Shown piece after piece: positions 25,357 through 35,228 of a stretch of 64,000 nucleotides of DNA. The stretch comes from Thermoactinomyces sp. DSM 45892 (GTDB taxonomy: Bacteria; Bacillota; Bacilli; Thermoactinomycetales; Thermoactinomycetaceae). The translations under genes and the position numbers were made by a program. Each line of letters opens with the position of its first letter. Position 1 is the first letter of the stretch. The stretch is from assembly GCF_900107305.1 (NCBI RefSeq), contig NZ_FNPL01000004.1, positions 62,001 through 126,000 on the forward strand, written 5' to 3'. Under the pieces are notes generated by a model. It was not told the DNA's origin. It ran no database searches and saw only the letters and a program-made list of their open reading frames with translations.

Positions 25357-26733
25357 CTATTGCGGGCTTCGTTCAAGTGTTAATGTGGCAGTTTGCTTTT
25401 GGCCATTTCGGTAATAAGTAACTTTTACTTGCTCGCCAATTTGTTTCTTTTTGTAGAGGTAGCTACGAAGCTCAGAACTATTGGTGACGGTTTGATCATC
25501 TAAGGCGGTGATTAGGTCACGAGATTGTAGGCCAGCTTTGCTTGCTGGTGTTCCGTTGGAAACGCTTTTGATAATCGCTCCACCGTCTATATCATTTGGA
25601 ATGCGTAACTCTTTCCAGATAGCAGGTGATATTTTGTCTAGATCAATTAACTCTACACCTAAGTAAGGGCGTGGAACTTTTCCGTGCTTAATCAGTGCAT
25701 TTAGAAGCGGACGAGCTTCATTAGAAGGAATCGCAAAACCAAGTCCTTCTACCCCTTGTTCGGCGATCTTTAGACTGTTGATGCCGATTACTTGCCCAGC
25801 GGCATTTAATAAAGCTCCTCCGCTGTTACCAGGGTTAATCGCAGCGTCTGTCTGAATGACATCGGTAGATATGCCTTTCCCAAGGTCAATGGTTCGTTTT
25901 GCAGAGCTAATCACTCCGACTGTAACGGACTGGGAGAACTGAGGCCCGAGCGGATTCCCAATGGCAATCGCAGGTTCCCCGGCTTTGACGGCATCTGAGT
26001 TTCCGAAATCAGCTACTGTGGTAACATTGGTAGCATCAATTTCGAGAACGGCTAAGTCGGTAATCGGATCAGTGCCGAGTACTTTCGCTGTTACGGGTTT
26101 TGATTTCCCTTTTTCAGCGGGTAGGTTCACCTGAACACTTTGATTATCGGCGATGACATGGTAATTCGTCGCGACGAGTGCTTTATTGGTATCCTTGTTT
26201 TTCTCAAAGATGATTCCGGATCCAGTTCCCTGTTTCCGATCCTCCCCTCCAGAGCTGAAGAAATCATCTGATTTTGCTATATTATCGATCCCCACGACAG
26301 CATTTTGCACCTTTGCTACGGCTTCGGTAATGTTTGAATTTACTTGTACAGACGTGGATTTGCTGGGTCCTGAATAACTACTATCGAGCGTTCCGTTTCC
26401 GGAAGGAATAATGCCTGCACGATACAGAAGGGGCGTGCACGCAAGTACGATGAGTCCCCCTACGACAGCCGATGCGATAGCGGTAACCCAAGTAGGAGTC
26501 TGCTTCTTTTGCTTAGGTGGCTCGTTATAGTCCATCGACATATACTCTGGACGAGATGCGATAAAGGGCTGAGGTGTTACTGGTTCATTAGGCCGGGTCT
26601 GGTAAAAGACTTCTGGTTCCCGTTGTGGTTGCTGGTTTTCATGTGATGTATTCGTTTCATTGTTTTCATGATTTGAATTTGCTTTATTTTCCTCTGAGAA
26701 TTGAGAGCCAAATGGATCTTGGTTGTTATTCAT
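25357..26733 (-). CDS. htrA: Membrane-anchored HtrA-type serine protease
   Basis: This 458-residue S1C protease handles misfolded proteins at the outer face of the membrane. It has a long Asn/Gln/Pro-rich cytoplasmic tail (1-80), a membrane helix (about 82-104), a trypsin-like domain with His192 (NYHVIAD), Asp in TDLAVLEID and Ser304 (GNSGGALL), and one PDZ domain (about 355-450). It is the YyxA/YycK homologue of the wal cluster. An about 210-nt gap upstream carries a TATAAT-like -10 (minus strand, 26800-26795), so it probably has its own promoter. Confidence 0.93.
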   Translation of the reverse strand: MNNNQDPFGSQFSEENKANSNHENNETNTSHENQQPQREPEVFYQTRPNEPVTPQPFIASRPEYMSMDYNEPPKQKKQTPTWVTAIASAVVGGLIVLACTPLLYRAGIIPSGNGTLDSSYSGPSKSTSVQVNSNITEAVAKVQNAVVGIDNIAKSDDFFSSGGEDRKQGTGSGIIFEKNKDTNKALVATNYHVIADNQSVQVNLPAEKGKSKPVTAKVLGTDPITDLAVLEIDATNVTTVADFGNSDAVKAGEPAIAIGNPLGPQFSQSVTVGVISSAKRTIDLGKGISTDVIQTDAAINPGNSGGALLNAAGQVIGINSLKIAEQGVEGLGFAIPSNEARPLLNALIKHGKVPRPYLGVELIDLDKISPAIWKELRIPNDIDGGAIIKSVSNGTPASKAGLQSRDLITALDDQTVTNSSELRSYLYKKKQIGEQVKVTYYRNGQKQTATLTLERSPQ

Positions 26734-26943
26734 AGTGGGTTCTCATCCTTTCTACTTCAAAGTGAACAAACTCAGTGTTTGTGATCGATCCTCATATTAT
26801 ACAATAACGTATGTTATCTGACTGCTAGGATTCATGCTTCTGTTAATTGGCTACTTATTTTATCTTAACCTCTATTTTGCGAAGAAACGTTTAGAATTTG
26901 TGGTTATTTCTTGCTGTGTTTCATTCGCCTCTATTCGTACCCT

Positions 26944-27750
26944 CTAACGCTTCGCCAAGCACCGAACCTCTCGCAGGGGTGTTGGACGGTCGGGGTGGGT
27001 TTCGTGGAGTTGGAGGTCTCGTCCTGTTTTGGCGCCGCCGTTTTCTAGGATTTGCTTGATAGTTAGATGGGCTAATTCGACTACGTTGTTATCTTGGCTG
27101 AGGTGGGCGAGGTAGACTTGTTCGCCGACTCCTTTTAGGATTTCAAGCAGAGCTTCGCCAGAGTCTTCGTTGGATAAGTGGCCGAGATCGCTGAGGATGC
27201 GGCGTTTGATGTTCCATGGATAAGAACCCATCCGAAGCATAGATACGTCGTGGTTGCTTTCCCAGATGAGGGTATCCACTCCTGAAACTTGATCGAGAAT
27301 CCGCTGGTTTACGTAGCCTAGGTCAGTAACGATGGCCAGTGATTCACGGTCCTCGTTTAGCCGATAACCCATCGGATCTGCTGCATCATGTGAGATGGGG
27401 ATGGTTTGGATATGTAATGAGTCGATGTCGAGAGTGGCTCCCGCTTCTAGGACATTTTGCAATGTAGCGGGAATCTCTCCCACAGACGAAGGAAGTGCGT
27501 CCCAAGTCTTTTCATTCATGTAGATGGGGAGTTGGTATCGTCTGGCCATGACACCTAACCCTTTCACATGGTCAATATGCTCATGCGTGACTAAAATAGC
27601 CGATAGGGTAGACGGATCTGCGCCTACCTGCTGTAGCCTCTGCTCGAGTTGTTTCCCACTTAAACCAGCATCTATGAGGATTCGTAAATCCCCTGACTCC
27701 ACATATAGAGAGTTACCAGAACTCCCACTCGCTAGAACGCTAAATTTCAT
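26944..27750 (-). CDS. walJ: WalJ (YycJ), metallo-beta-lactamase-fold phosphohydrolase/nuclease
   Basis: The 268-residue metallo-beta-lactamase-fold protein has the metal motif THEHIDH (about 55-61), further ligands near SHDAADP and a C-terminal LSQDNN region. WalJ homologues belong to the RNase Z-like/exonuclease branch and are linked to coordinating cell-wall growth with replication and to mismatch repair. The mechanism in wal signalling is not settled. It is the fifth gene of the minus-strand wal operon, after yycI with a 32-nt gap. Confidence 0.93.
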   Translation of the reverse strand: MKFSVLASGSSGNSLYVESGDLRILIDAGLSGKQLEQRLQQVGADPSTLSAILVTHEHIDHVKGLGVMARRYQLPIYMNEKTWDALPSSVGEIPATLQNVLEAGATLDIDSLHIQTIPISHDAADPMGYRLNEDRESLAIVTDLGYVNQRILDQVSGVDTLIWESNHDVSMLRMGSYPWNIKRRILSDLGHLSNEDSGEALLEILKGVGEQVYLAHLSQDNNVVELAHLTIKQILENGGAKTGRDLQLHETHPDRPTPLREVRCLAKR

Positions 27751-27782
27751 GTGATTACCTAACCCTTTTACTTAGAGTGTTT

Positions 27783-28541
27783 TCAATTACTGGTAGCAGG
27801 CTGTACGCTACTAATACTATCAGAACTAGTGGTACCAATGTAGTAAAATTTCCCTCCGACCTTAAATCGCCAGATCGGGATCATGATCGAATCAGTGTCC
27901 TTGTTATACTTGTTTCGCTGATACCCAAGCTCTGCAGATTGAATCGTTGTTTTATTAATTTGAGGCAATAAACTGGCTAACGCATTATTTAGCTGATTCG
28001 GCCGATGTGTCTGTGGTAATGGTTCCTTTAGTTCATAGTGGGTATACGAAATCGACTTTACTTCTTTTTTGGTATTAAACTTAAGCTTAATCGTTCCATT
28101 AAAAATCGGGAAATGGTCTCGTACCTGGTAGACTGTGATTTCACTACTAGTAACTTCCATCTTGGCAAAGTGATAGTCAGCCAAGTAAGGCAACTTTTCT
28201 TTTTGAAGAAATGCTTTCACTTCACTCGGGGTCTCTGCTACTTTGGTCGGGGTAGGTAATTCTTTTTGATAGATTCCATCTCCTATCGTCTTCCAAGACA
28301 AGGGGTCTAGTTTTGTGGTAACACCGCTATAGACGGCCATCTCTTTGGGCACTTCTATTTTTTTGTAGGCAAGCTTTACATCATTATATTGGGCGAGCTC
28401 TTCAATCTGTCGATCGGATAAAGTGCTTTTCGCCACTCGTAAATCATTTTCCCGGTAGTTAGCATAGAGAAGGGAACCGATATACAAATCTAAAATGAGG
28501 AAGGCAATGATTAGAATTGTTTTTGCTTTTCGCCAATCCAT
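27783..28541 (-). CDS. yycI: YycI, regulator of WalK
   Basis: The 252-residue protein has a short cytoplasmic N-terminus and one membrane helix (AKTILIIAFLILDLYIGSLL, 5-24), with the rest extracytoplasmic. YycI and YycH form a complex that modulates the WalK sensor through membrane-helix contacts. The extracellular part includes a YycI-type segment (VRDHFPIFNGTIKLKFN). ATG 28541 follows GGGGAGGA and lies inside the end of yycH (31-bp overlap), so the genes are tightly coupled. Confidence 0.9.
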   Translation of the reverse strand: MDWRKAKTILIIAFLILDLYIGSLLYANYRENDLRVAKSTLSDRQIEELAQYNDVKLAYKKIEVPKEMAVYSGVTTKLDPLSWKTIGDGIYQKELPTPTKVAETPSEVKAFLQKEKLPYLADYHFAKMEVTSSEITVYQVRDHFPIFNGTIKLKFNTKKEVKSISYTHYELKEPLPQTHRPNQLNNALASLLPQINKTTIQSAELGYQRNKYNKDTDSIMIPIWRFKVGGKFYYIGTTSSDSISSVQPATSN

Positions 28542-30010
28542 TGGCCATCCTCCCCTACATAGAACGTATTTTCTTTCATCGGAAAATTGGAGCCTTCCAT
28601 TACGACCACTTTCCAGTAAGGAGTTAGCGTGACCGTGTTTTTATTACTCGCATTTCCCCGATCTGCTAGATATACCAACTGAACCTGTTTGATAGAACTA
28701 AGATCGACTTTGTATTTTTGAAATGCGTCTTTTAACTTGTCCTTGTCTGGTAGAGTAACGGACTGTGCTTTTCGATCCGTGGGCTTCCAGACATCGAGTG
28801 AGCGGTGATATAATCGAGCATCTTCCATATTGCTGTTGGAAATGTATGGCTCAGTACGGATAAACACGGGCGATACTTCTGGTTGAAAAGGGTCTGGTTG
28901 TCCTTTCCAATAGATGGGGATTCCGCTATCAAATTGCCTAAATTTCATTTCGTTGTTCTCAGAAGAAAGGTGTTCGAGATGAAAATCACCAGTCCATCCA
29001 AAGTGCCTTTTTAAAAAATCATTCATCTTTCCAACTAATACCTTTGGTTCTATTTTCGGAGGGCTGCTGTCTCCTGATTCAGGCAATTGTTTATTATATT
29101 GAATCTCATTTTTCAACTTGTCATAGATAAGCGTTTGTCGAGTGCCGTGCGCGTAGATTTCCCAGCCCTCTCGCGGTTTTAAGGGTTGCAGATTAGGATC
29201 TTCAAAGAGTACCTTTTTTACATCCCCGATGTCGATAGAGGTAATCGGATATGTGGCTTTATCTACTTTGACCGGTTGATCTGGTAAATAGTATAGATTC
29301 CCCTTTGGTAGAACAGGGCCTGAAGAACTGGGATCAAAATTAGATGTTGCTTGATACAAGGCATGTAGCTTGGCACCTTGAATCAGTTTGAAAAATTCAT
29401 TTTTAGATAAGGTCGTGCTTACTTGATAGACCTGAGGGTCTTGAGAGCGTGAGGAAATCAGATACAGTACAGCGGTCTCTTGTTCGTTCGGTAGTGTCAT
29501 CCAAACCCTTTCCACTTCTCTTACTGATAAGCTAGGGGGTGGAGATTTCCAGTTAAAAAAAGAACTTACTTGCTCTAGCGGAACTGCGTTATGATATTGA
29601 AACTCTACTCCGGGTTGCATGAATATCTTCTTCCAGTCATCTGTATTGAGCTCGACGGATTGGGCAGTTCCCAAGGAGGCTTGTGAAATTTGTTGAATCA
29701 ATTTTTGATAATCATTCCGCTCCGTTTCACTTGTGGACAATGTTGCAGGTAGAAAACGAATCACAGACTGATCGTGTAGATAGGTAATCGGTGGGGCAGA
29801 TAATTGATACGTCTCTTTTTCGTTAAATTCCTTTCCATCAATTCCATCAATAAACTTAGGAATCATTTGGTATTGGTTTTCGGTGGTCTCGGTCGAAAAG
29901 GCACTGGATAACCAGTAAAAGGCAGTTTGCCAGATGCTTAAGATAACAAGTGAAATCAGGAGGGTGGTTTTGATCGGCTCCTTGTATTTCTTCCAATATG
30001 GCTTTTTCAT
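28511..30010 (-). CDS. yycH: YycH, regulator of WalK
   Basis: The 499-residue protein has a single N-terminal membrane helix (TTLLISLVILSIWQTAFYWL, about 14-33) and a large extracytoplasmic region of the YycH fold. With YycI it binds WalK and adjusts its activity. Its start overlaps the walK stop by four bases (ATGA) and its end overlaps yycI. Sequence conservation in this family is low, so the call rests on topology, length and operon position as well as segments such as YLHDQSVIRFLP. Confidence 0.9.
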   Translation of the reverse strand: MKKPYWKKYKEPIKTTLLISLVILSIWQTAFYWLSSAFSTETTENQYQMIPKFIDGIDGKEFNEKETYQLSAPPITYLHDQSVIRFLPATLSTSETERNDYQKLIQQISQASLGTAQSVELNTDDWKKIFMQPGVEFQYHNAVPLEQVSSFFNWKSPPPSLSVREVERVWMTLPNEQETAVLYLISSRSQDPQVYQVSTTLSKNEFFKLIQGAKLHALYQATSNFDPSSSGPVLPKGNLYYLPDQPVKVDKATYPITSIDIGDVKKVLFEDPNLQPLKPREGWEIYAHGTRQTLIYDKLKNEIQYNKQLPESGDSSPPKIEPKVLVGKMNDFLKRHFGWTGDFHLEHLSSENNEMKFRQFDSGIPIYWKGQPDPFQPEVSPVFIRTEPYISNSNMEDARLYHRSLDVWKPTDRKAQSVTLPDKDKLKDAFQKYKVDLSSIKQVQLVYLADRGNASNKNTVTLTPYWKVVVMEGSNFPMKENTFYVGEDGQWIGEKQKQF

Positions 30011-31884
30011 GAATTCACCCTCCTTTCAAATGGGGGCAGAGCAACGAATACCGTAGTCCCTTTTTGCTCTTTACTCTCAATCCAAACAATTCCTTCATGC
30101 GCCTTAATAATCTCTTGAACGATTGCAAGGCCAAGACCCGTACCGCCTTGCTCACGTGCGCGTGCTTTATCAACTCGATAAAAGCGTTCAAAAATTCGCT
30201 CGAGGTCTTTCTTCGGGATACCCATGCCTGTATCGGTTATCGCTACTTCGATTAAGCCATCTGAACGTAAACGGCTCGAAATCGTGACGGCCCCCCCTTG
30301 GGGTGTAAATTTCACCGCGTTGGATAGGAGGTTGTCCAATACCTGATCGAGCTTATCCCGATCAGCATAGATTCGGGGTAACTCGTCTTCGGCATGGCGC
30401 AAGGTTAACTTAATCGCTTTTTGTTTACATTGAAAAATGAAACGATCTGCTACATCTTCCAAAACATCCTCTAAGTACATAATTTTCTTATCAAAGCGAG
30501 ATTGTTTGGCATCTAATCGCGATAATTGTAGCAAATCATTAATTAAGCGAGTCATGCGATCTGCCTCTGTCCTTGATACCTGTAGAAAGCGAACAGCGAG
30601 CTCAGGTTGTTCAAGCGCCCCATCTTCCAGTGCTTCTAAGTAACTTTTAATCGTAGTGAGCGGAGTTCGCAGTTCATGGGAAACATTGGCCACGAATTCT
30701 TTTCGTTGCCTGTCCAATCGCTCTTCTTCTGTCACATCTTTTAAAACGACAATCGTTCCCGTTGCCTTGTTTCGCTTCTGTTTTAGTGGTGTAAACGTCA
30801 GCTTGATATAGAGGGGATCGTCTTGATCATCATGTTGAACTCGGATCAGATTATGTAATTCTTGTGTGATCGGAAACTGAACTGGCTCTGATAAGGGGAG
30901 TACACTATTTAACATTTCTCCCAGCTTAATTTCTTGGTTTAAGATTTGTTCGGAACGCTCATTCTTGACGATAATCGCGCCAGAACGATTGGTCGCAATG
31001 ACGCCATCGCTCATGTCGGAGAGGACCGTTTCCAGCTTCTCTTTTTCTTCCTCTTTCTGAGTGAGTGCAGTCCGTAGATGAGATGCCAAATGATTAAATG
31101 CTTTGGCCAGTTTCCCGATTTCGTCGGTGCTTCTCACATCAACCCGTCTGTTAAAGTCACCTTCGGCCATAGCCGTTGCCTGCTCCTTGATCTCCTTGAC
31201 AGGAACCGTAATCGTCCGGGTCATAATCACAATTAAAATGCTTACGATAATCATGGCGTAAAAGGTTTGAATGATTAGGATCTTAATGATGGAGCGGATC
31301 AATTGGTATGTCGTATCAAGGGGGTATTCCATGTAAATCCGATCAAACTCAAAGTCTGGGTTTGTAATATCAAGAGGGTACACTTTCATCAAGACATCTT
31401 GACTTTTAGACGAAGGACTTCTCCTGATTTCCTCCTGATTAAATAGGAGTGAATGGACATACGGGTTTTTTAAGCCAATTTTGGATTTTCCATCTCCTGT
31501 GGCGGCTACAATGAATCCGTTATTGTCTAGGATTTGCACATTAATTAATTGATTGTTTTTCGTTTGTAGAAACACGACCCGTGCTAAATCATTGTTTATC
31601 TTTTCTTTTAGCTCCCCTGATTTTTCGTCTTTCTTTCGATTATGGATCGTTTCCTCAATTACTTTCGAAATGACGTTCTTTTGCCTGTATAAGTCACTTG
31701 TTACATTGGCTAGTAATTGTTTTTCTAAGCCATCGCTAAAATTGACAAAGATAACTTGCAGTGCAATCAGAATGATGAGCGCGAGTATAACGAGTAGTTT
31801 CCATTGTAGCCCTGTCGCATAGGTGAACCATCGTTCTGCATATTTTCCTTGCCTCACTGATTCGATCCAGTTTCTCATTCTCAT
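30007..31884 (-). CDS. walK: Cell-wall sensor histidine kinase WalK
   Basis: WalK controls WalR and thereby autolysin and cell-wall genes; the pair is usually essential. The 625-residue protein has membrane helices at about 28-48 and 195-218 flanking a Cache/PAS-like extracellular domain, then HAMP (about 218-270), PAS (about 290-390), HisKA with phosphoacceptor His403 ([10 protein letters not shown]) and a HATPase domain with [19 protein letters not shown] and GGTGLGLAI. It is operonic with walR upstream (ATGA overlap) and yycH downstream. Confidence 0.95.
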   Translation of the reverse strand: MRMRNWIESVRQGKYAERWFTYATGLQWKLLVILALIILIALQVIFVNFSDGLEKQLLANVTSDLYRQKNVISKVIEETIHNRKKDEKSGELKEKINNDLARVVFLQTKNNQLINVQILDNNGFIVAATGDGKSKIGLKNPYVHSLLFNQEEIRRSPSSKSQDVLMKVYPLDITNPDFEFDRIYMEYPLDTTYQLIRSIIKILIIQTFYAMIIVSILIVIMTRTITVPVKEIKEQATAMAEGDFNRRVDVRSTDEIGKLAKAFNHLASHLRTALTQKEEEKEKLETVLSDMSDGVIATNRSGAIIVKNERSEQILNQEIKLGEMLNSVLPLSEPVQFPITQELHNLIRVQHDDQDDPLYIKLTFTPLKQKRNKATGTIVVLKDVTEEERLDRQRKEFVANVSHELRTPLTTIKSYLEALEDGALEQPELAVRFLQVSRTEADRMTRLINDLLQLSRLDAKQSRFDKKIMYLEDVLEDVADRFIFQCKQKAIKLTLRHAEDELPRIYADRDKLDQVLDNLLSNAVKFTPQGGAVTISSRLRSDGLIEVAITDTGMGIPKKDLERIFERFYRVDKARAREQGGTGLGLAIVQEIIKAHEGIVWIESKEQKGTTVFVALPPFERRVNS

Positions 31885-32606
31885 CTACCGCTTATGTCCT
31901 GATCTCGCAATGTATAGCCGATGCCTCGTCTTGTGATGATGTATTTCGGTGCACCCGGATCATCCTCGATTTTTTCACGAAGCCTGCGGATCGTAACATC
32001 TACCGTCCGTACATCTCCGAAATAATCGTATCCCCAGACAGACTGGAGGAGGTGTTCGCGAGTGAGAACCTGATTCACATGCTTAGAAAGAAATAACAAT
32101 AGCTCAAACTCACGATGAGTCAGGTCAATTGTTTGATTTGACTTCTTTACTACGAAACTATTTGCATCGATGAGAATCTCTCCGATTTGGATCCCGTGAA
32201 GCGCTTTAGGGTCGACGGCTTTAGGGGATCCTGTGGAAGAAGAAACATTGCGGCGTAAATTTGCCTTAATTCTAGCTAAAAGCTCTCGGTTGCTAAAAGG
32301 CTTCGTCACATAATCATCCGCACCGATCTCCAGTCCGAGGACTTTATCTATCTCGGAGTCCTTCGCCGTTAGCATGATGATTGGAAATTGATAATGCTGA
32401 CGAACTTGTCTACATACTTCAATCCCATCGGCTCCCGGTAGCATGAGGTCTAAAAGCATGAGGTGAGGAGGGGTTTGGATCGCTTTCGAAATGGCTTCTA
32501 ATCCATCATGTACACACTCTACTTCAAAGCCTTCCTTTTCGAGGTTAAATTTTAAAATATCTGCAATCGGTTTTTCGTCTTCTACTACTAAAATCTTGGT
32601 ACTCAT
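31881..32606 (-). CDS. walR: Response regulator WalR
   Basis: This OmpR-family regulator has 241 residues. The receiver domain carries Asp53 (LLDLMLPG), the acidic pocket VVEDE, Thr in MLTAKD and Lys in VTKPF. The C-terminal winged helix includes [12 protein letters not shown] and [20 protein letters not shown], the recognition region typical of WalR. I start at 32606 ([11 protein letters not shown]), 8 nt after GGGAG, rather than at the in-frame ATG 32627 that lacks a ribosome site. It heads the walRK-yycHI-walJ operon. Confidence 0.95.
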   Translation of the reverse strand: MSTKILVVEDEKPIADILKFNLEKEGFEVECVHDGLEAISKAIQTPPHLMLLDLMLPGADGIEVCRQVRQHYQFPIIMLTAKDSEIDKVLGLEIGADDYVTKPFSNRELLARIKANLRRNVSSSTGSPKAVDPKALHGIQIGEILIDANSFVVKKSNQTIDLTHREFELLLFLSKHVNQVLTREHLLQSVWGYDYFGDVRTVDVTIRRLREKIEDDPGAPKYIITRRGIGYTLRDQDISGR

Positions 32607-33010
32607 CGATTCAGCTCCCTTAGTCATTCAAACGATCTATGAATAGGATCATTTTCGCACACTCGATTTAGAGAAACAATATTCTTTCAAATATGATCAG
32701 AAGTTCACAAATAAGTCTCAGATCTATATGTAATAATTGGAAGGGTTGAAAGTTTCTATCAAGAAGAAAGAGGTTCCGATCTAATAAGCTAATATTATAT
32801 TATTTTACCATTTATGGTATATAATTGGCGATAACTTTGTTAACTGATAAGAAAATTACCTCGGTAAATGAATTTTTTTTTGACTTTCGCAAATATACGA
32901 GCCGATTCGACAAAGTATTCTGTTGACTTATCTAACTGGATACTGCTACCATTATTATTAATTCAAGTAATTTTAAAATTTTTTATGTCATCTAAAGGAG
33001 TGTTAAAATT
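32607..33010. promoter_or_regulatory. Divergent promoter region between walR and an unknown gene
   Basis: This 404-nt AT-rich gap has no gene. For the rightward gene, TTGACT at 32923-32928 and TACCAT at 32947-32952 with an 18-nt spacer form a plausible SigA promoter. The walR promoter must lie on the other strand, but no convincing pair was found there. Confidence 0.45.
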
Positions 33011-33628
33011 ATGTCATCAATTACAGTTGGTGTATATTTAGGTAAAAAAGATCGTCTCGTGCGTTACTGGTATGAAATCCTTCCGAAGGGTCAGTTTCCT
33101 ATGTTGGTGAAGTATTGTATCCAATCGTATCTACGAAACAACTATTTCCCATTGCAATCAATCTGTGATGGTAGAATGCTGAAAGAGCAGATCCAGTCGA
33201 GAAGCGACTATGTTCCAACCCAACGTAACGTCACCTTTACGCCAGAAGATGGTCCGGTATATCAGTGGATTAAGAATTTAGAAAGCGGTTACCGTAGTGA
33301 AGAAATCAAAAATATCCTGAAAGAAACCGTTCTTCACACTTTATTGAATGAACAGCCAGTTTTTAGCTCCCGTCCCTTCGGTCAAATATATAACGACCCA
33401 CAGCAACAACATGCTATGATGCAAGGACAAGCTATACCAGCAGGTTATGGGTATGTAGAAGATCCACAGAAGGTAACGATGATCAAACGAGAGCAAATGC
33501 CAGCAGGAATGGAAGATGGCTATCAAATGTGGGACAAGGCAGTGATGCAACCTCAAACTGAGGGAGAGCAGAAGAAAGAACAAGGTCCTGTAAAGGGATA
33601 TAACCATCTAGTGAACTACTTAGGTTAG
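33011..33628 (+). CDS. Protein of unknown function, possible double ribbon-helix-helix
   Basis: I do not recognise this 205-residue protein. Its first half contains two similar segments: residues about 14-42 (DRLVRYWYEILPKGQFPMLV...IQSYL) and about 80-108 (GPVYQWIKNLESGYRSEEIKNILKETVL). Each has an aromatic W/Y, a Leu-x-x-Gly turn and a following amphipathic helix, a pattern like the ribbon-helix-helix of plasmid ParR proteins. The C-terminal 90 residues are rich in Gln, Met and Gly and probably disordered. AAAGGAG precedes the ATG. It is monocistronic and divergent from walR. Confidence 0.6.
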   Translation: MSSITVGVYLGKKDRLVRYWYEILPKGQFPMLVKYCIQSYLRNNYFPLQSICDGRMLKEQIQSRSDYVPTQRNVTFTPEDGPVYQWIKNLESGYRSEEIKNILKETVLHTLLNEQPVFSSRPFGQIYNDPQQQHAMMQGQAIPAGYGYVEDPQKVTMIKREQMPAGMEDGYQMWDKAVMQPQTEGEQKKEQGPVKGYNHLVNYLG

Positions 33629-33671
33629 CCCATACGCATACGCTCCACTTTATATGATCCATTTCTAAATT

Positions 33672-33708
33672 CCCTGATTTGACTGACCCGTCGAGCAGGG
33701 TTTTTTGT
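33672..33708 (+). terminator. Probable terminator
   Basis: CCCTG (33672-33676) and CAGGG (33696-33700) close a hairpin followed by T6. The short outer stem makes it moderate. Confidence 0.55.
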
Positions 33709-33778
33709 TTTTGTGGTGAAATGGTTTCTAATCCAGTATACCTCATACATTCTCTTCGATATAAAGGAGTGCGCAACC

Positions 33779-35143
33779 ATGACAGATAGCCTATTGGATG
33801 AATCCATCTCACTAGAGCCCCTTCTCTGGGGATGCTTTATAGCAGTATTTATTTATTATTATCTACATAATAAAAATCAGAAACTAAGGAAGAAAAACAA
33901 CGAAATAGCCTTCCAACTCAGCGCTTCTCAGCTTGAGATTCAAGAGATGAATGATGAAATCGAAGAGATCTACCGCCGGGATTACCTAACTGGACTCTAT
34001 AATCTGGGCGGGTTTCAGGATGCGGTAGTTCGGAGTTTAGAGCGGATGTCACCGTTACAAAGTTACCATGTGGTAAGTATCGATCTAGCTGACTTTAAAC
34101 AAGTGAACCTGCGAGAGGGTGTGGAGTTTGGAGATCAGATCTTGATCGAGGTTGCGAGTCAGTTTCAGGACCAATTGCCCGCAAGTGTACATATTGCCCG
34201 ATATGATGGGGATCAATTTGCGATAGGATTGACCGGGGATCATCACTATCTGCGGCGATGTGTCGAGATCATCGACAAGGTTATGAGCCAAATTTGTACC
34301 GAGCGAGTAAATATCGAATACTGTATAGGGACTGCATCTTATCCAGCGGAATCAGCTAATGCGAGTGAACTAATTCGATTAGCAGAAAAGAGATTGTCCA
34401 TCGAACAAAGACGAATGCGGGATAAAGAGGAAGAGAAGCGGAGGCATATGGAGAAGCTGTCAGCCGTGGGTCAACTAGCCGCTGGCTTGGCCCATGAGAT
34501 TCGAAATCCACTTACCTCCATCCGTGGCTTTGTGCAGATTTCCGCTGCTGAATCGACAGAAGTAAAAAAATGGGAATCGATTATCCTCCCCGAAATCGAT
34601 CGAATCAATGATCTCCTAACCCAATTTCTAAACCTAAGTGAGTCAAGGCCTACTCGATTTCAGAACTTCCATGTGGACCAGCTAATTTCAGATATCTATT
34701 CTCTTCTTAAACCAAAAGTCATGTTAATGGGACATGAGCTTGTTATGGAAACACCGAAAACACCGATCTATATCGAAGCGGACCCGGAGAAGTTAAAGCA
34801 GGTTCTCATCAATTTAATCCAAAATGGCTTAGATGCATTAGTCCAGAGAGGGCGAGTGGATATCAAGTGGTACGTGGAACATAAGCACTTATCGATCGAG
34901 ATTCAAGATACAGGTGCTGGAATCAAACCGGAGTTTATATCGAGAATATACGAGCCTTTTTTTACGACGAAGGACGAAGGAACGGGGATGGGTTTAGCAA
35001 TCTGCCATCGAATCATTCAAGACCATGGAGGCTGTATGCGAGTAGAGAGCCGTATGGGAAAAGGGACTACGTTTCATCTATCGTTACCACTAAAACAAGA
35101 AGCAGCCCAGATGGAAGAAGATTGTACCTCAATCTGTGAATAA
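33779..35143 (+). CDS. Orphan sensor histidine kinase with degenerate GGDEF domain
   Basis: The 454-residue kinase has one membrane helix (about 12-30), a coiled-coil, a GGDEF-like domain (about 62-205; DYLTGLYNLGG is kept but the active-site motif reads RYDGDQF, so no cyclase activity is expected), HisKA with His239 (LAHEIRNPLTS) and HATPase (LIQNGLDAL, DTGAGI, GTGMGLAI). The kinase core is closest to the sporulation kinases of Bacillus. No response regulator is adjacent, as for phosphorelay kinases. ATG 33779 follows AAGGAG at 9 nt. Confidence 0.85.
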   Translation: MTDSLLDESISLEPLLWGCFIAVFIYYYLHNKNQKLRKKNNEIAFQLSASQLEIQEMNDEIEEIYRRDYLTGLYNLGGFQDAVVRSLERMSPLQSYHVVSIDLADFKQVNLREGVEFGDQILIEVASQFQDQLPASVHIARYDGDQFAIGLTGDHHYLRRCVEIIDKVMSQICTERVNIEYCIGTASYPAESANASELIRLAEKRLSIEQRRMRDKEEEKRRHMEKLSAVGQLAAGLAHEIRNPLTSIRGFVQISAAESTEVKKWESIILPEIDRINDLLTQFLNLSESRPTRFQNFHVDQLISDIYSLLKPKVMLMGHELVMETPKTPIYIEADPEKLKQVLINLIQNGLDALVQRGRVDIKWYVEHKHLSIEIQDTGAGIKPEFISRIYEPFFTTKDEGTGMGLAICHRIIQDHGGCMRVESRMGKGTTFHLSLPLKQEAAQMEEDCTSICE

Positions 35144-35228
35144 GAGTAAATCATTGTTTGAACGATAACTATTTTCTATAATGGAATGATAGTATAGTGC
35201 CTAGATGATAAAGCGAGGTTGATGGGTA

